From NCBI GenBank assembly GCA_965240325.2, contig OZ251245.1, positions 496,001 to 560,000 on the forward strand: a stretch of 64,000 bases of DNA, read 5' to 3'. A model generated the notes under the pieces. The model was not told the origin of the DNA, ran no database searches, and saw only the letters and a program-made list of their open reading frames with translations. Below, in pieces: positions 8,601 through 19,518 of this stretch (within the stretch, counting starts at the first letter, position 1; the number at the start of each line of letters is the position of its first letter). This stretch comes from Rebecca billardiae RCC1528. Taxonomy: Eukaryota > Haptophyta. A program made the translations under genes and the position numbers.

Positions 8601-10746
8601 CGCCGCGCAGCGCCGCGCAGCGCCGCGCAGCGCCGCGCAGCGCCGCGCAGCGCCGCGCAGCGCCGCGCAGCGCCGCGCAGCGCCGCGCCGCCGACCACAA
8701 CCGCCGCCGCGCGCCGACCAGCGCCGCCCGCCCGACCGCGCGGCGCTCACACGCGCCATCCATCCGGCTGGGCGTTGCGCCCGCAGGCCATCCTCGCGGG
8801 CGCGCCCGCGGCCCTGCCCGGCACCGTCCCCGCGCCCGTCGTCGCCGCCGCCGCCGCCGCCGCCTCGCCGCGGGCGCCGCCGGCAGGGGGAGCGCACGCG
8901 CAGCCGGCCGGCCGCGCCGCGCCGCCTGCGCTCCTCGAGGCGGCACCGGCGCCCGCGCCCGCCGCGGTGGAGGCGGCGAACGCCGCGGCGGCGGCGGCGG
9001 TGGCGGCGGCGGCGGAGCGCGCGTGGGCGCTCCCGTCCGACGACCCGTTCAGCTCGCCCTTCGTCTCGTGGGCCGCGGTGCGCGAGGCCGTCCGCCAGAC
9101 CCACCAGATGGTGCGCACCACACCGCGCCACACACCACCACCGCGCCGCGCCGAACCGCACCGTGCTGCTGCACCGCGCTGCTGCACCGCGCTGCTGCAC
9201 CGCGCCGCTGCACCGCGCCGCTGCGCGCGTGCGGCGCCTGTCCGGCCGAGTGCGGAGGCGGTGTCGTCCGATTGCGCGCGCGACACACACGCGCCCACCC
9301 ACACCCACACACACCCACACACACACACGGCGCGCGCGAGGTGGGCGGCATGCGCGCGCCGCGCTCTGAATGCACGCGCGCGCGCGCGGCGCACGTGCGC
9401 AGGTGGGCGAGCTGGAGCAGCGCTCGAGTGCCCCCGCGCTGGCCGAGCGCTCGCCCCACTCGCCGCACGCAGCCGTGCACACCGCGCGCGCCCCCGACGC
9501 CGGCCCCGGCGCGCGCGTGCTCGGAGCAAGGGGCGCGCCGCACGCCGACGGCTCAGCCGAGGGCGCACTGCTCAGCCTGGGCGGCCTGAACGCCGGGCTG
9601 CAGCAGGCGGCGCGCGCGATCGCCGAGCTGGGGGACAGCTGCGCCGCCGCGCTCACGCTCGCCGGCACGCACTCGGTGGGCGCGGGCGGGGCGCGCGCGC
9701 CGGCCGGCGCGTCGGGCCGCGCGCCCGCGCCCGCGCAGCAGCAGCCCGCGCCGCGCGCGCCTTGGGCGGCAGAGGCGCATCCGCCGGGCACGCGCGCGGC
9801 CGCGCCGGCGGCGGCCTCGGCGAGCGCGCTCGGCGGCGGCTGCGCGCGCACGCCCGCGGCCGGGGCGCCGGTGCCGCCGCCCGCCGCGCGCGCGCTGCAG
9901 CGCGCCGCCACGCACGAGCCGGGCTTGCTCGGCGCGCCGCACCGCGCCTCGGCTGCCGAGGCGGAGGCGCGCGCGCAGCCGCCAGCCGAGCAAGCCGCGC
10001 GCACGCCGCCCGGCTCTCAGTGGGCGTGCGGAGGCGCGCCGTACGCACGCGCGGGCGCGCAGCCGCCGCCGAGCGCGCACGCCGCCGCCGGCAGCTCGTT
10101 CGCCACGCCTCCGCCGCAGCCGCAGCCGCAGCCGCAGCCTGCGGCGCAGCGCGCGCACGACGCCGGGCTGACGCCGAGCAAGCCCGCGCGCCGAGGCTCG
10201 CACCTTGCGCACGGCGGCGCGCACTGCGCCACGCCGCCGCCCAGCTGCCCTGCCGGCAGCGTCGGTGGCTCCGTGCCCTCCACGCCGCGGAGCGTCGGCC
10301 CGCGGCTCGAGCAGTGGCGGCAGGCGCGCTTCCGGCTCACGGCGGTGATGCAGGTGCACGCGCTGCAGCCGCAGCAGCTCGGCGGCGCGGCCACGCCGGG
10401 CGCGCCGGCCGGCACGTGCGCGTACGCGCACGCGCCGGGTGCGGGCGGCTATGCGCCGCTCGGCAGCGGCTCTTGCTTCGCCACCCCGCCCTCGGCCTCG
10501 CCCTCGGCGCACTACGCCGCTGCCTCGTCCCATCTGCAGCCGCCCGGCACCCTCTCGCTGCCCATGCTGCCGCAGCCGTCGATGCCACATCATCATCACT
10601 ACGCCCAGCAGCAGCAGCAGCAGCCGGCAGGGCTGCCCTACTACTCGTACCCGCAGCAGCAGGCAGCTCAGCAGCAGTACCTGCCGCACCACCAACTCCA
10701 TCAAGCACCCGCCGGCTACCCGCATCACGGCGGCTACGACTACTGA
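5683..10746 (+). CDS. IQ-motif, Ala-rich coiled-coil protein, function unknown
   Basis: Three exons, 5683..8592, 8787..9110 and 9403..10746 (phase-0 introns), give 1,525 aa. Residues 1-490 are Ser/Pro/Arg/Ala-rich and look disordered. An IQ calmodulin-binding motif, IQAAARGKAERAAL, starts near residue 494. Residues about 540-970 are an almost uninterrupted Ala/Glu/Arg heptad-like helix, probably a long coiled coil. The C-terminal third is Ala/Pro/Gln-rich with a His/Gln/Tyr-rich end. The layout suggests a calmodulin-regulated cytoskeletal or flagellar scaffold, but no enzyme domain or named family is recognisable. Exon joins HQM|VGELEQ and AAE|AILAG keep frame. The repetitive composition makes both opposite-strand frames spuriously open. 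Confidence 0.65.
8601..8680 (+). repeat. eight perfect copies of a 10-bp unit inside an intron
   Basis: cgccgcgcag is repeated eight times head to tail in intron 8593-8786 of the IQ-motif gene. Every unit ends in GCAG, the same 3'-splice-site word used across this window, so the array is a series of decoy acceptors upstream of the one I used at 8785-8786. Confidence 0.95.
9111..9402 (+). repeat. microsatellite-filled intron of the IQ-motif gene
   Basis: Intron (GTGCGC...GTGCGCAG) with about five copies of a 12-bp tgctgcaccgcg-like unit at 9166-9225, a CA/CACCCA-rich tract at 9288-9330, and CG dinucleotide runs near 9374-9388. At 292 nt it is the longest intron in the window. Confidence 0.8.
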
Positions 10747-11130
10747 CGATGACGCGACTAATCTGGCGCCGGCCCGTGCCTGAGTCTGTAGTAGACGTAC
10801 TACGTAGTGCGCCGACGCGGACGGTAGTCGCGTAATAATTTATAATAACATCAGCATCAGCATCAGGGCTGATCGGGCCCGGCCCACTCTCCCGGGGCCG
10901 GGCGGTAGCACTCCCAGCCTGGGCGACTCGCTCACTCGGGGCACCGCTATGCCTATAGCGGACCCAGTGCCCGAGTCTGCTATGGGCACATCAGTGACTG
11001 ACAGCTGAGTGGGATATATCCGTCTATACTGCTGCTGCTCAGCTAGCTCCGAGTACCGAGCGCCAGGCAATAGGCATTCGGCATAGTCATCGTCACTCGA
11101 CTCAGCAGACACTTCACATCGAAATTCGAA
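10747..11130. other. intergenic between convergent 3' ends
   Basis: Separates the IQ-motif gene (+) from the histidine kinase gene (-). AT content rises (taataatttataataaca near 10832) and there is an ATCAGC microsatellite at 10847-10866. The first could serve in 3'-end formation; no gene seen. Confidence 0.5.
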
Positions 11131-14100
11131 TCACACATTCGTATCGGCCGGAGTAGTCCGGGAGTGCTGCGTGGCAGCCGAGTCAGCGCGCTGCCCGTCA
11201 CCGGGTGGTCCGGGTGCGCCTGCGCCAGAATGGCTGCCGTGCTCCGTATCGGCTGCCGACACGGCCGACGAGTGGACGCGCGCGCGCGAGCTGCCAAACC
11301 ACGAGGCCCACGGCGCCGCGCGGCGCGTCGCGCCCGTCGAGCTCGAGCGCGGGGAGCCGCTCGGCGCCTCCGCGCGCGCCTGCTGCTCCGCGTCCTTCTT
11401 GATGCTGGCGGAGCTCATCGCGTGCTCCGTGAGCCGCGGCGTGAAGCGGCCGCTGAAGTCGCCGGACTTGGCCTTGGGCGCCGTCGCGGCGGCGGCGCCC
11501 GCGGCGGCCTCCGCCTCGCTCTCGAGCCGCGTGGCGTGCGCAATGATCCGCCGGTTGAGCTCCTCGAGCCCGACCGAGTCCTTGTCGATGCAGTCGTCGA
11601 GGCCGGCGGCCTCGAACTCCTTGCGCTCGTCGCAGCCGGCCGGGTCGCCCGTCACGCCGATGATCAGCCCGCGGTACCCCTGCGCGCGGAGCTCGCGCGC
11701 GGCGCGCGCGCCTCCGAGCACGGGCATCTGGTTGTCGAGCACGATGGCGTGGAAGGAGGAGACGCGCGCGCGCTCCACCGCCGCGCGCCCGTCCGACACC
11801 TGCTCGTACTCGACGCCGATCGTGTCGAAGGTGGCGAGCGGCAGCGTCATGCGCACGAACTCGTCGTCCTCGGCGTGCAGCACGCGGTAGCCCATGCGCT
11901 TAGGCGCGGCGGGGTCGACGGGCGCGGAGGCGAGCGAGGGCGTGCGCTCCACCCGCGCCGAGCCGCCGTCGCGCGACGACGACGCGTCCTCGTCCGCCAG
12001 CGTGCAGTTGACGCTCATCTCGAACTCGGTGCCCTGGCCGTGGCCGGCGGAGCGGATCTCGAGCGAGGAGTCGTCGTGCAGCCGCAGCAGCTGGCGCACG
12101 ATGCTCAGGCCGAGGCCGGTGCCGCCGTTGCCCTGCAGCTGCCCGCGCCCCACCTGCGTGAACATGACGTTCTGGTGCAGCGCAGACAGCTCGCTCAGGC
12201 TCAGGCCCACGCCCTCGTCGCGCACCGAGACGAGCAGGACGACGCGCTCGCCCGGGGCGCCCGCCGCCTCCGCGCTACGCTCGGGTGGCGAGCGGCGGTG
12301 GGTCGACGGCGTGCCGCCGTTCGACGCGCTCGCGCCGAAGGAGGACGCGGCGACGGTGGACACGGCGGCGGTGGACACGGCGGCGTCGGAGGCCGCGCCG
12401 GCGTCGGCGCGCGCGTCGGCCGCGTCGGCCGCGCGCTGCGCGAGCGTCAGGCGCACCCACACGTTGGTCCCGCGGTCGGAGAACTTGATGGCGTTGCTCA
12501 GCCCGTTGTTCAGGCACTGCTGCATCCGGCGCAGGTCGCCCACCAGCGTGGGCAGCGCGCGCGCCTCCGCGAGCTCCGCGACCAGGTGCACGCCGCGCGC
12601 CTCGGCGAGCGCGCCGAGCGTGGCGAGCGCGCCCTTCAGCAGCTCGACCGGGCGGAAGGGCGCCATCACGAGGGTGAGCCGGCCGGCCTCGATGCGCTCA
12701 AAGTCGAGCATGTCCGAGACGATGTGCTCCATCAGCGCCGCGCACGTCTGCAGCGCCTCCACCTCGGACGTGACCGCGCGCAGCGCCGTGCCCTCCGGCT
12801 TGCGCGCGAGCACGGTCGCGAGCGACTGCACCGAGAGCAGCGGGCTGCGCAGGTCGTGCATCACCTGCGGGCGCGGGCGCGGAGGGGGCGGAGGGGCGCG
12901 CGGCCGCTCAGCGGCGGCAGCGCGCGCGGTGCAGCGCGCGCCACGCGGTGCGCGCGCGGTGCGTGCGCGACACGGTGCCGCGCGCCCACCATCCGGATGA
13001 GGCGCGAGCGCGCGCTCGCGGCCGCCTCCCTGCGCGTCTGCTCGAGCGCCTCCTGCTCGCGCTGCTGCTTGGCCGCGCGGCGCTCGCGCGCGAGCTGCCA
13101 CGCGCGGCGCGCGGCGAGCATGCTGCACGCGCCGATCAGCACCGTGCTCACCACCACCACCGAGATGAACATGGCGCGCATGTCGAAGATGGCCGCGGGC
13201 TCGGCCGGCGCTGCCGCGCCAGCGCCATCGTCGTCGGCGTCGGCGCCGCCGTCGGCGTCCGCGTCCGCGCTGCCCGTGTCGGCGCCGGCGTCGGCGCCGT
13301 CGGCGCCGGGCAGCCCGTCGAGCGGCGGCTCGAGCGCGCCGCCCGCGTAGTAGAAGGGCGCGAGCGCGTCGAGGTCCCACACGTCGCCGTCAAACGTCGC
13401 GGTGCTCGTGACGCTGAGCGTGCCGCTGGCGGGGTCGTGCCGCACGTTCTGCAGCACAAACGGAGAGGTGGACACGTCGCGCGTGCCCTGCGCGTCGAAG
13501 GCGATGGTGCCGCTCGCGCCGTCGAAGGACTGGCGCACGAGCGCGGGGAAGAGCGCGGAGCCCGTCGTCTCGCCGCCCGTCTCGCACAGCGCGAGCGCGA
13601 GCGCCGCCATCGCGTCGTACCCGAAGGCGGCGTAGATGCCGAGGGGCGAGTCGAAGCCCCACTCCACGTTCTCTGCAATCGAGCCGTTCGGGATCGTGAC
13701 GCGCGGCGCAAAGTCGGCCCAGCTGTGCGTGGGCCACTCGGCCTGGAGCGCGTCCCACCGCGTGTTGTTGTCGCGGCTGCCCGCCGCGTAGATCGCGACC
13801 GAGCCGTCGTAGTGCTCGCCGTGCGCCATGCTCTGGCCGTCGCGGAACTGCGAGCCGTCGGTGAAGATCCACTGCCGGCCCGCGCCGAGGAGGCCGCGCG
13901 CGGACGCGTGCTCGGCGATGGCGGGCAGCTCGACCGAGTTGGTCAGGGCGACGACGATGCGCGGCGGCGTGCCCCCGCCCCCGCTCGCGAGCGTGTCGAG
14001 CGCCGGGAACAGCGACGCGGGATCGCCGCCGAACGCGTACGGCACGGCGAGCGCCTGCACGTGCTGCGCCGCCAGCAGCCCCTCGAGCTTGGACGCAAAG

Positions 14101-14512
14101 TCGCGCCCGTAGTCGCCGTCCGAGTGGAGGATGGCGATGCGCCGCCAGCCGTGCTGCACGATGTACCGGCCGATCGCGTACATCAGCCCATCGTCCGACG
14201 GCACCGTCCGCGCGAACAGCGGGTACTTCTTCGTGTCGTCGAGCGAGGGCGACGTGCTCGACGCCGCGACCTGCACCGTGTCGAAGATGCCGCCGAGCAC
14301 GGCGAGGTCGCGCGAGCACGAGGAGTACGTCTCGCCGATGATCGCGCGCCAGCCGTCGTTCGCGACGCCCGCGGCGTAGCGCTGGATCGCGTCCGCGCAG
14401 TACCTGCGGCGCGCGGCGCGGCGGCGGGCGGAGCGCGCAGGGCGCGGCGCGAGCACGACGACAGCCGCGGTCAGGGGCCGGCGGGGCGCGCGACGCCGCG
14501 TCCGCGCGCGGC

Positions 14513-14544
<32 letters not shown>

Positions 14545-14809
14545 AGCGCGCGCACAGATCGGTGTCGACGAACTCCGCCTCGATCTGCACGTCGCACGCG
14601 CCGAGCGCGGCGAACGCCGGGCACACCAGTCCGTTCCGCTCGTTGAAGTGGCGCGCGGCGAGCAGCGCCATCATCGGGATCTGCCCGATCACGGGCGACT
14701 CGGGCGCGCGGATCGTGCCGAGCACGCCGACGGGCACCGTGCGCGCCGCCACGCGCCCGCCGAGCGCCACGAGCGCCGTCGTGAGGACCAGCGCATGCGT
14801 GGGACGCAT
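11131..14809 (-). CDS. receptor hybrid histidine kinase with periplasmic-binding/ANF-type sensor
   Basis: Exons 14809..14556, 14403..12990 and 12864..11131 give 1,133 aa. A signal peptide (LVLTTALVALGG) precedes a type I periplasmic-binding-protein/ANF-receptor domain (to about residue 400): VGVLGTIRAPESPVIGQ, the LFARTVPSDDGLMYAIGRYI helix, and ILHSDGDYG, as in class C GPCR and bacterial amino-acid receptors. After an acidic Ala/Asp linker comes one membrane helix (about 496-515) and a basic coiled linker. The kinase has H-box HDLRSPL (His559), N-box NNGLSNAIKFSD (675-686), G1 DEGVG and G2 GGTGLGLSIVRQL. The receiver has AEDDE, phospho-acceptor Asp933 in LDNQMP, Thr961 and Lys984. All phosphorelay residues are present. 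Ligand unknown, probably a small metabolite. Splice joins DL|YCAD and RM|VMHD preserve frame and domain continuity. Confidence 0.88.
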
Positions 14810-16107
14810 GTGGATAGCGCTGCACTACGCGGTGAGCAGAGCGCCTCGGTGGCGAAGTGGGCCTTCCGGCAGTGTGACGAGCGACGAAGGCGCGACCAAG
14901 GAGGCGGGCGCCCGCCCGCGCGGGCTCCCTGAGTATTAATATGAGTGATAGCAATGCGGGTACCTGTCCTTGGCGCGATGCTACTGCAGCCGGTTTGGCG
15001 GGGAATCTCCGAATGATCTGTAGTCGGCAATTTTCGTTTATGACGCTTTCCACGAAAGAGTCTTGGGGCTAAAAACGACGTCTCGTAAGGCTTGATGAGG
15101 TTTGTGGGTGGCTTGCTTGAGCGACATTCGCCGCGTATATGGGGGTACTTGAAATATTCGTATACGGAGATTGCGCCGATATATTCAGCGAGATACAATC
15201 TGTCGACATTTCACTTTTCGGCTTCTCACTCGGCGGCGGTTGGTATATTATGCATGATCATCATATGGGGGTACTTAGCTAGCTCAGGAGAATTTGATGA
15301 GAATGAGAATCTCCACCGCCAGGTGAACGAACCCACCAGCCTCTCCGCAGCGGCAGGCGCACGTGCGCACAGCCGCCCCCGCCTGTGGGCCACTGTGCCT
15401 GTGACGCGCGCGCCGCGCGGCACGACCGCGTGTCAATATTCATCAACTGTTATTCACCGCCAGCTGCAGCAGTTGACCGTGGTCGCTGGTGCGGAGGGCA
15501 CGGCGTGCACGCCCTCATGGCTCCGGCCGGCGCGCTCGGGCCCGAGACCCGGACCGCGGGGCGTGGTGCTGCAGGCGGGCCACGGTTACGGCTGGTAGTG
15601 CAGCGCTCCGACTCCGGGCCTGTCGGCGCCGGCACGCGGCTAAGTCTTCACTTCAGAGCCCGCTGCACTGTTCAGATGTGCTCGCGAGTTGTAAGGGTCG
15701 CCCTCCCGGCCGCGGCGCCCAGCAGTTCAGTCAGATTCCCGCAAGCGCCAAGCCCGCGAATATTCACGGACTCAGGTCCAGGATGACTGGCGCTGCGCGC
15801 GGCCGCCGCGCCAGCTCACCCATTGCGCGATTACTGTGACTCAGTGTGACACCTGATTTCGTTCCCGCTTTGGATGGGAGGTCCTCCTGCCACCGGACGC
15901 AGCGGCGGATCCCGAGTGGTCCGGTCCGGGCCGGGCCTCCGATCAGGCCTCAGGCTCCCCGTGAATGCTGAAGGCGTGCCGATGCGGTGCCGACTGGTGG
16001 CAAACATGCCGAGCAGTGATCTTCGGAGTAGTCACTATATTCATCGAATTCATCGATCGTGCGCGGTCGCGGCGCGGCGACCCGTCACTGCCATCAGCCA
16101 TCAGGCA
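14810..16107. other. AT-richer intergenic region
   Basis: The stretch 14930-15300 is far less GC-rich than the genes and probably includes the histidine kinase promoter. It holds two copies of atatgggggtactt (15137 and 15264). The remainder to 16107 contains open frames with no recognisable protein features. Confidence 0.45.
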
Positions 16108-17481
16108 TCACGGATTGGCCGCGCTCGCAGCAGCGCAGCAGGCCCGTTCGCCCGTACGAGACGTCGCGAGGGAGGGACCGCCGCCCGCTGGTGCCCAGAC
16201 GACCGCTCCCGTGTCCACTTGGCCCGCATACGCACCTGCAGTGCACCGTGTGGGCACTTGGATGCGCAGTGGGCAGTGCCAGTGGCAGCGCAGCATGGCC
16301 ATGCACCACACCCGCCCGGTGCGGCAGCCGCGAGGCACGCGCCACCGGCCGTGGACGACTTGCCATCCAGCATCGCGCACCGGCACCGGCTTGCCGATGG
16401 CTCCCATTAGCGGCAGGCCGTTCGAAGCCCGGCGAGCAGCTCCGCTGGCGAGCACGCGCGCGAAGACGTCGCTGTCGACATTCCCGCCGCACAGTACGAA
16501 GCCCGCCACCGCCGCGCCGCGTGCGCTCGCCGCCTCCGCCTTGAGCGCGGCGTACCCGGCCGCGCCCGCGCCCTCGGCGACGTTGTGCGTCGCGCGGAAG
16601 ATCGCGCGCATCGCGTCCTCGACCGCGTCGTCGTCGACGGTGACCACGCGCAGCGCGCGCGCTGCGAGCAGCTCGAGCGCGCCCGCGTCCGGCTGGCGGC
16701 ACGCCATCCCGTCCGCGATGCGCGTCGTGGCGGCGTGCGCGATGCACGCGCCGCGCGCGAGGCTGAGCGCGTACGCGGGCGCGGCCGTGGACACCACGCC
16801 CACCACCTCGCACGCGTGGCCGAGTGCGTCCTTCGCCGCGAGCGCGCCGCACACGCCCGAGCCCAGCCCGATCGGCACGTACAGCCGCTGCAGCCGCGGC
16901 GCCGCCTGCAGCAGCTCGAGCGCCCACGTGCCCACGCCCGCCACGAGCAACGGGTGGAAGGAGGGCACGAGGTGGAGCGCGGCGCTGCCGCGCGCGAGCG
17001 CGTGCGCGTGCTCAAGTGCGTCCTGGAAGTCCTCGCCGTGCTCGACCAGCTGCGCACCGAGCGACGCCATCGCCGCGTTCTTCTCCGCCGAGTTGGCGCG
17101 CGGCACGACGATCGTGCACGAGAGGCCGCCGAGCCGCGCCGCGAGCGCGAGCGACTGGCCGTGGTTGCCGCGCGTCGCGGCGACGAGGCCGCGCACTTCC
17201 GGGTGTGCGCGCCTGAGCCAGTCGACGTACACCAGGCCGCCGCGCACCTTGAACGCGCCGACGCGCGTGTGGTTCTCGTGCTTGACCCACACCTCCGCGC
17301 AGCCCGCGTCCTGCGCGAGGAGCGGCCACGCGTACTGCGGCGTGGGCGGCACGGTCGTGCGGATGAGTCGAGCCGCGTCGCGCAGCTCCGCGAGCCGCGG
17401 CAGGGCCAGCGAGTGCTTCGCGCGCCGCCGCGCCGCGGGCAGCGCCCCCGCGTGCGCGGCGCGGCGCAGCATGGCCGCCAT
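16108..17481 (-). CDS. threonine dehydratase-like PLP enzyme, bacterial type
   Basis: 457 aa in one open frame, fold-type II PLP family (threonine/serine dehydratases deaminate Thr or Ser to 2-oxo acids). Schiff-base Lys78 lies in HENHTRVGAFKVRGG, the PLP-ring loop is RGNHGQS (104-110), the phosphate loop is GLGSGVCG (205-212), and LCGGN (330-334) closes the cofactor site. Between them TPQYAWPLL, PSFHPLLVAGV and ADGMACRQPD match the single-domain proteobacterial type. No ACT regulatory domain is present, so feedback by isoleucine is not expected. The ATG at 17481 starts a short basic leader that may be an organelle presequence. Similarity ends near residue 346; the last 110 residues are Arg/Cys/Trp-rich and may be readthrough, or an unrecognised 3' intron may give an earlier stop. 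Confidence 0.85.
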   Translation of the reverse strand: MAAMLRRAAHAGALPAARRRAKHSLALPRLAELRDAARLIRTTVPPTPQYAWPLLAQDAGCAEVWVKHENHTRVGAFKVRGGLVYVDWLRRAHPEVRGLVAATRGNHGQSLALAARLGGLSCTIVVPRANSAEKNAAMASLGAQLVEHGEDFQDALEHAHALARGSAALHLVPSFHPLLVAGVGTWALELLQAAPRLQRLYVPIGLGSGVCGALAAKDALGHACEVVGVVSTAAPAYALSLARGACIAHAATTRIADGMACRQPDAGALELLAARALRVVTVDDDAVEDAMRAIFRATHNVAEGAGAAGYAALKAEAASARGAAVAGFVLCGGNVDSDVFARVLASGAARRASNGLPLMGAIGKPVPVRDAGWQVVHGRWRVPRGCRTGRVWCMAMLRCHWHCPLRIQVPTRCTAGAYAGQVDTGAVVWAPAGGGPSLATSRTGERACCAAASAANP

Positions 17482-17568
17482 GGACGGACGTCGTAACCAA
17501 TTTCTGTACGTAATAAGTATTGTACCCGTATACAAGTTTCCTGGGTAGCAGTACTCGATGACGACGAT

Positions 17569-17602
17569 CATATATATATATATATATATCATCATCATCA
17601 TC
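17569..17602. repeat. (AT)n followed by (ATC)n microsatellite
   Basis: About ten AT units run straight into five ATC units, 90 bp upstream of the dehydratase start and downstream of the methyltransferase stop (17739). Confidence 0.95.
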
Positions 17603-17738
17603 TCAATATCTCATACGCATACCACATCATCTTGATGATGATCTGGTGTTACTGAGACTACCACTGTACTAGTACGCTACGTCGACCGTAAACATTTGTC
17701 AATTGTCGCGTCATCAGCGGCGCACGTCCCACGTGTCG

Positions 17739-18905
17739 TCATCGCCGCCAAAGCTCGAGCATCACGACGGGCAGCATCGCTCGCCGATCTGCGTCGAGCC
17801 AGGCGCGCCACGCCTCCCTCACCGGCGGAGGGGGCGTGCGTCGCGCGCTCGCCAGCGCGTGCTCGCGCGCACTCGTTCCGTTGTCACCGATGGGCTCCGG
17901 GCTGCCGCTGCAGGCGAGCAGCATGCCGCCGGGCGCAGCTTCGTCGTCGAGATCGAGCGCGAGGAGGCTGAGATCGGTGGACACGCCTCCGGCTGCGATG
18001 GCACACACGCCGTGCGCGGCGCCATCCAGCGGCGAGAACACGAGCGGCACGAGCTCAGCGGACTGCGCGTGCACGTGACGCGGCGCCACGAGGCGGGTCA
18101 CGAGGCCGGCTGCGCGTGCGCTGCGCACAAAGGTGCGCAGCAGGCCGCCCGGCTCGAGTGTGCTCTGCTCGCGCACGACGTGCACGAGCAGCGCGCGGCT
18201 GCCCGCCTCGGGCGAGAGCCGCGCGCCCAGCAGCGCCGGGACAGCGAGCGCGTGGTAGCTCTCGTACATGATCTCAGCGCCGATCACGAGGTCAAAGCGC
18301 TCGTCGCCCAGCGGCTGCACCGCGTCGGCCTCCCGTGCGCGCCCGGCAGCGGCGTGCAGCAGCGCGTCCTCGTACGCGCGCTCGGTGGTGCCGGGCGCGC
18401 GAAAGTCGAGCAGCCTGGCTCGGACGTCCACGCCGGGGGCGCTGGGATTCAGGCGAGCATTGTGCTCGAGGTTGGCCACGAGCTCAGGCAGCACGTCGGT
18501 GAGGCAGACACTGGACACGCCCGGGAGCTGCGCAGCCACCAGCCCGCCCACGCCAAGCCCGGCGCCGAGCTCGAGCACGGCGCGGCCGCGCACGACGTGC
18601 GCGTGCGTCGCGAGCCACTGCGCCTGCACGAGCGCTCCGACGGAGACACGCCAGCCGACGCCGCCTTGCGCCACGTGGAGCTCGCGCACGCGCACGCGCA
18701 CGCCTTTGCCCAACGCGTAGGCGCACACGGCGGGCGCGCGCGCAGACGTGTCTGCGACGCGACAGTAGGCGCGCTCGCCACGCACGCAGGCGGCGAGCAC
18801 GTCACTCACGTACGTCCGTCCGTACACCAGCTCGTCCGTAGCACCGTTGAGGGACTGCCGCTCGGAGATGAGGACCCCGGTGGGTCGTGCGCAGGCGGTC
18901 GCCAT
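17739..18905 (-). CDS. METTL21/FAM86-type (Methyltransferase_16) protein methyltransferase
   Basis: 388 aa. This seven-beta-strand family methylates lysines on chaperones, elongation factors and other proteins using S-adenosylmethionine. Motif I is VLELGAGLGVGGLVAAQ (110-126), the ribose-binding acidic residue lies in LTDVLPELVANLEHN (Asp137), and motif post-I/II is DLVIGAEIMYES (205-216), in the position of the family's D/E-xx-Y signature. An N-terminal 90-residue lead precedes the SAM domain. The ATG at 18905 is used; the open frame runs 20 codons further only with a TTG. The substrate cannot be predicted. Confidence 0.8.
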   Translation of the reverse strand: MATACARPTGVLISERQSLNGATDELVYGRTYVSDVLAACVRGERAYCRVADTSARAPAVCAYALGKGVRVRVRELHVAQGGVGWRVSVGALVQAQWLATHAHVVRGRAVLELGAGLGVGGLVAAQLPGVSSVCLTDVLPELVANLEHNARLNPSAPGVDVRARLLDFRAPGTTERAYEDALLHAAAGRAREADAVQPLGDERFDLVIGAEIMYESYHALAVPALLGARLSPEAGSRALLVHVVREQSTLEPGGLLRTFVRSARAAGLVTRLVAPRHVHAQSAELVPLVFSPLDGAAHGVCAIAAGGVSTDLSLLALDLDDEAAPGGMLLACSGSPEPIGDNGTSAREHALASARRTPPPPVREAWRAWLDADRRAMLPVVMLELWRR

Positions 18906-19518
18906 CGTGATGCAATATGTGGCGCGGCATTGTGGCGGGCGTAAAGTTTTATTTTGTAATGTCAATAAAAAAGAGATGGCCGGCGCAGCGGACTACGTAT
19001 TAAGCCTCCGCCGTAGTTGTTATAATACGGTAGCAGTAATAGTGTTAGACTGAAGAAGAAGCGTGGGTGCTCCCTACCGCGCGTGTGGGCGATAGGTCCA
19101 CCGGAAGCGACCAGGCGGGCTAAGGACCGGCCCCGAAGGGGCAGGCGGACGGGGTCACATCGTCGGATGATGGATCAGCCCCGGAGGCTGGAGTACCCGG
19201 CTCGGGGCTTGGGGCTGCCGAGATAGTAGTGAGATCGTGCCTCCGCCGGTGGCGTGCGGGTAGATGCGGAAACTTACCCGCGACTCCTGTGGAACGGTGT
19301 CTTCGAGGACTGGTGCCCAGTCTGACAAATAGTTCCGACATCCTCCATTAACTCCATTCAGTACTTCGACAGACGAATCAGGAGAGCTGCGCCCTCGTGC
19401 CTGTGTCTTTAAATCAGCATAGAATTATATATAACAGTACATCAGTACCGTTGTAGTCGTCTCACGGTCGCGTCTTATTGTTGATGACTACGATATGATG
19501 CACAGATGTCGTGCAACG
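18906..19518. other. intergenic with an AT-rich block and a hairpin-rich GC block
   Basis: 18937-18975 is unusually AT-rich and lies just 5' of the methyltransferase start. 19055-19340 lacks a convincing protein but holds several compact foldbacks: gcccc-gaa-ggggc near 19130-19142, and gcgggta (19256-19262) pairing with tacccgc (19275-19281). It could be a structured non-coding RNA; no known class fits. Confidence 0.3.

Noticed and set aside
5323-8946. Very long minus-strand open frame opposite the IQ-motif gene
   Set aside because: Arg/Ala low-complexity complement of GC-rich codons; only its last 73 codons (YwbE) show conservation.
6879-10004. Another long minus-strand frame, Ala/Ser-rich
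   Set aside because: Mirror of the Ala/Glu coiled coil and its introns; no start context or domain.
19055-19340. SRP RNA
   Set aside because: A local resemblance only; the GGAA tetraloop and asymmetric loop of helix 8 are absent in the required order.
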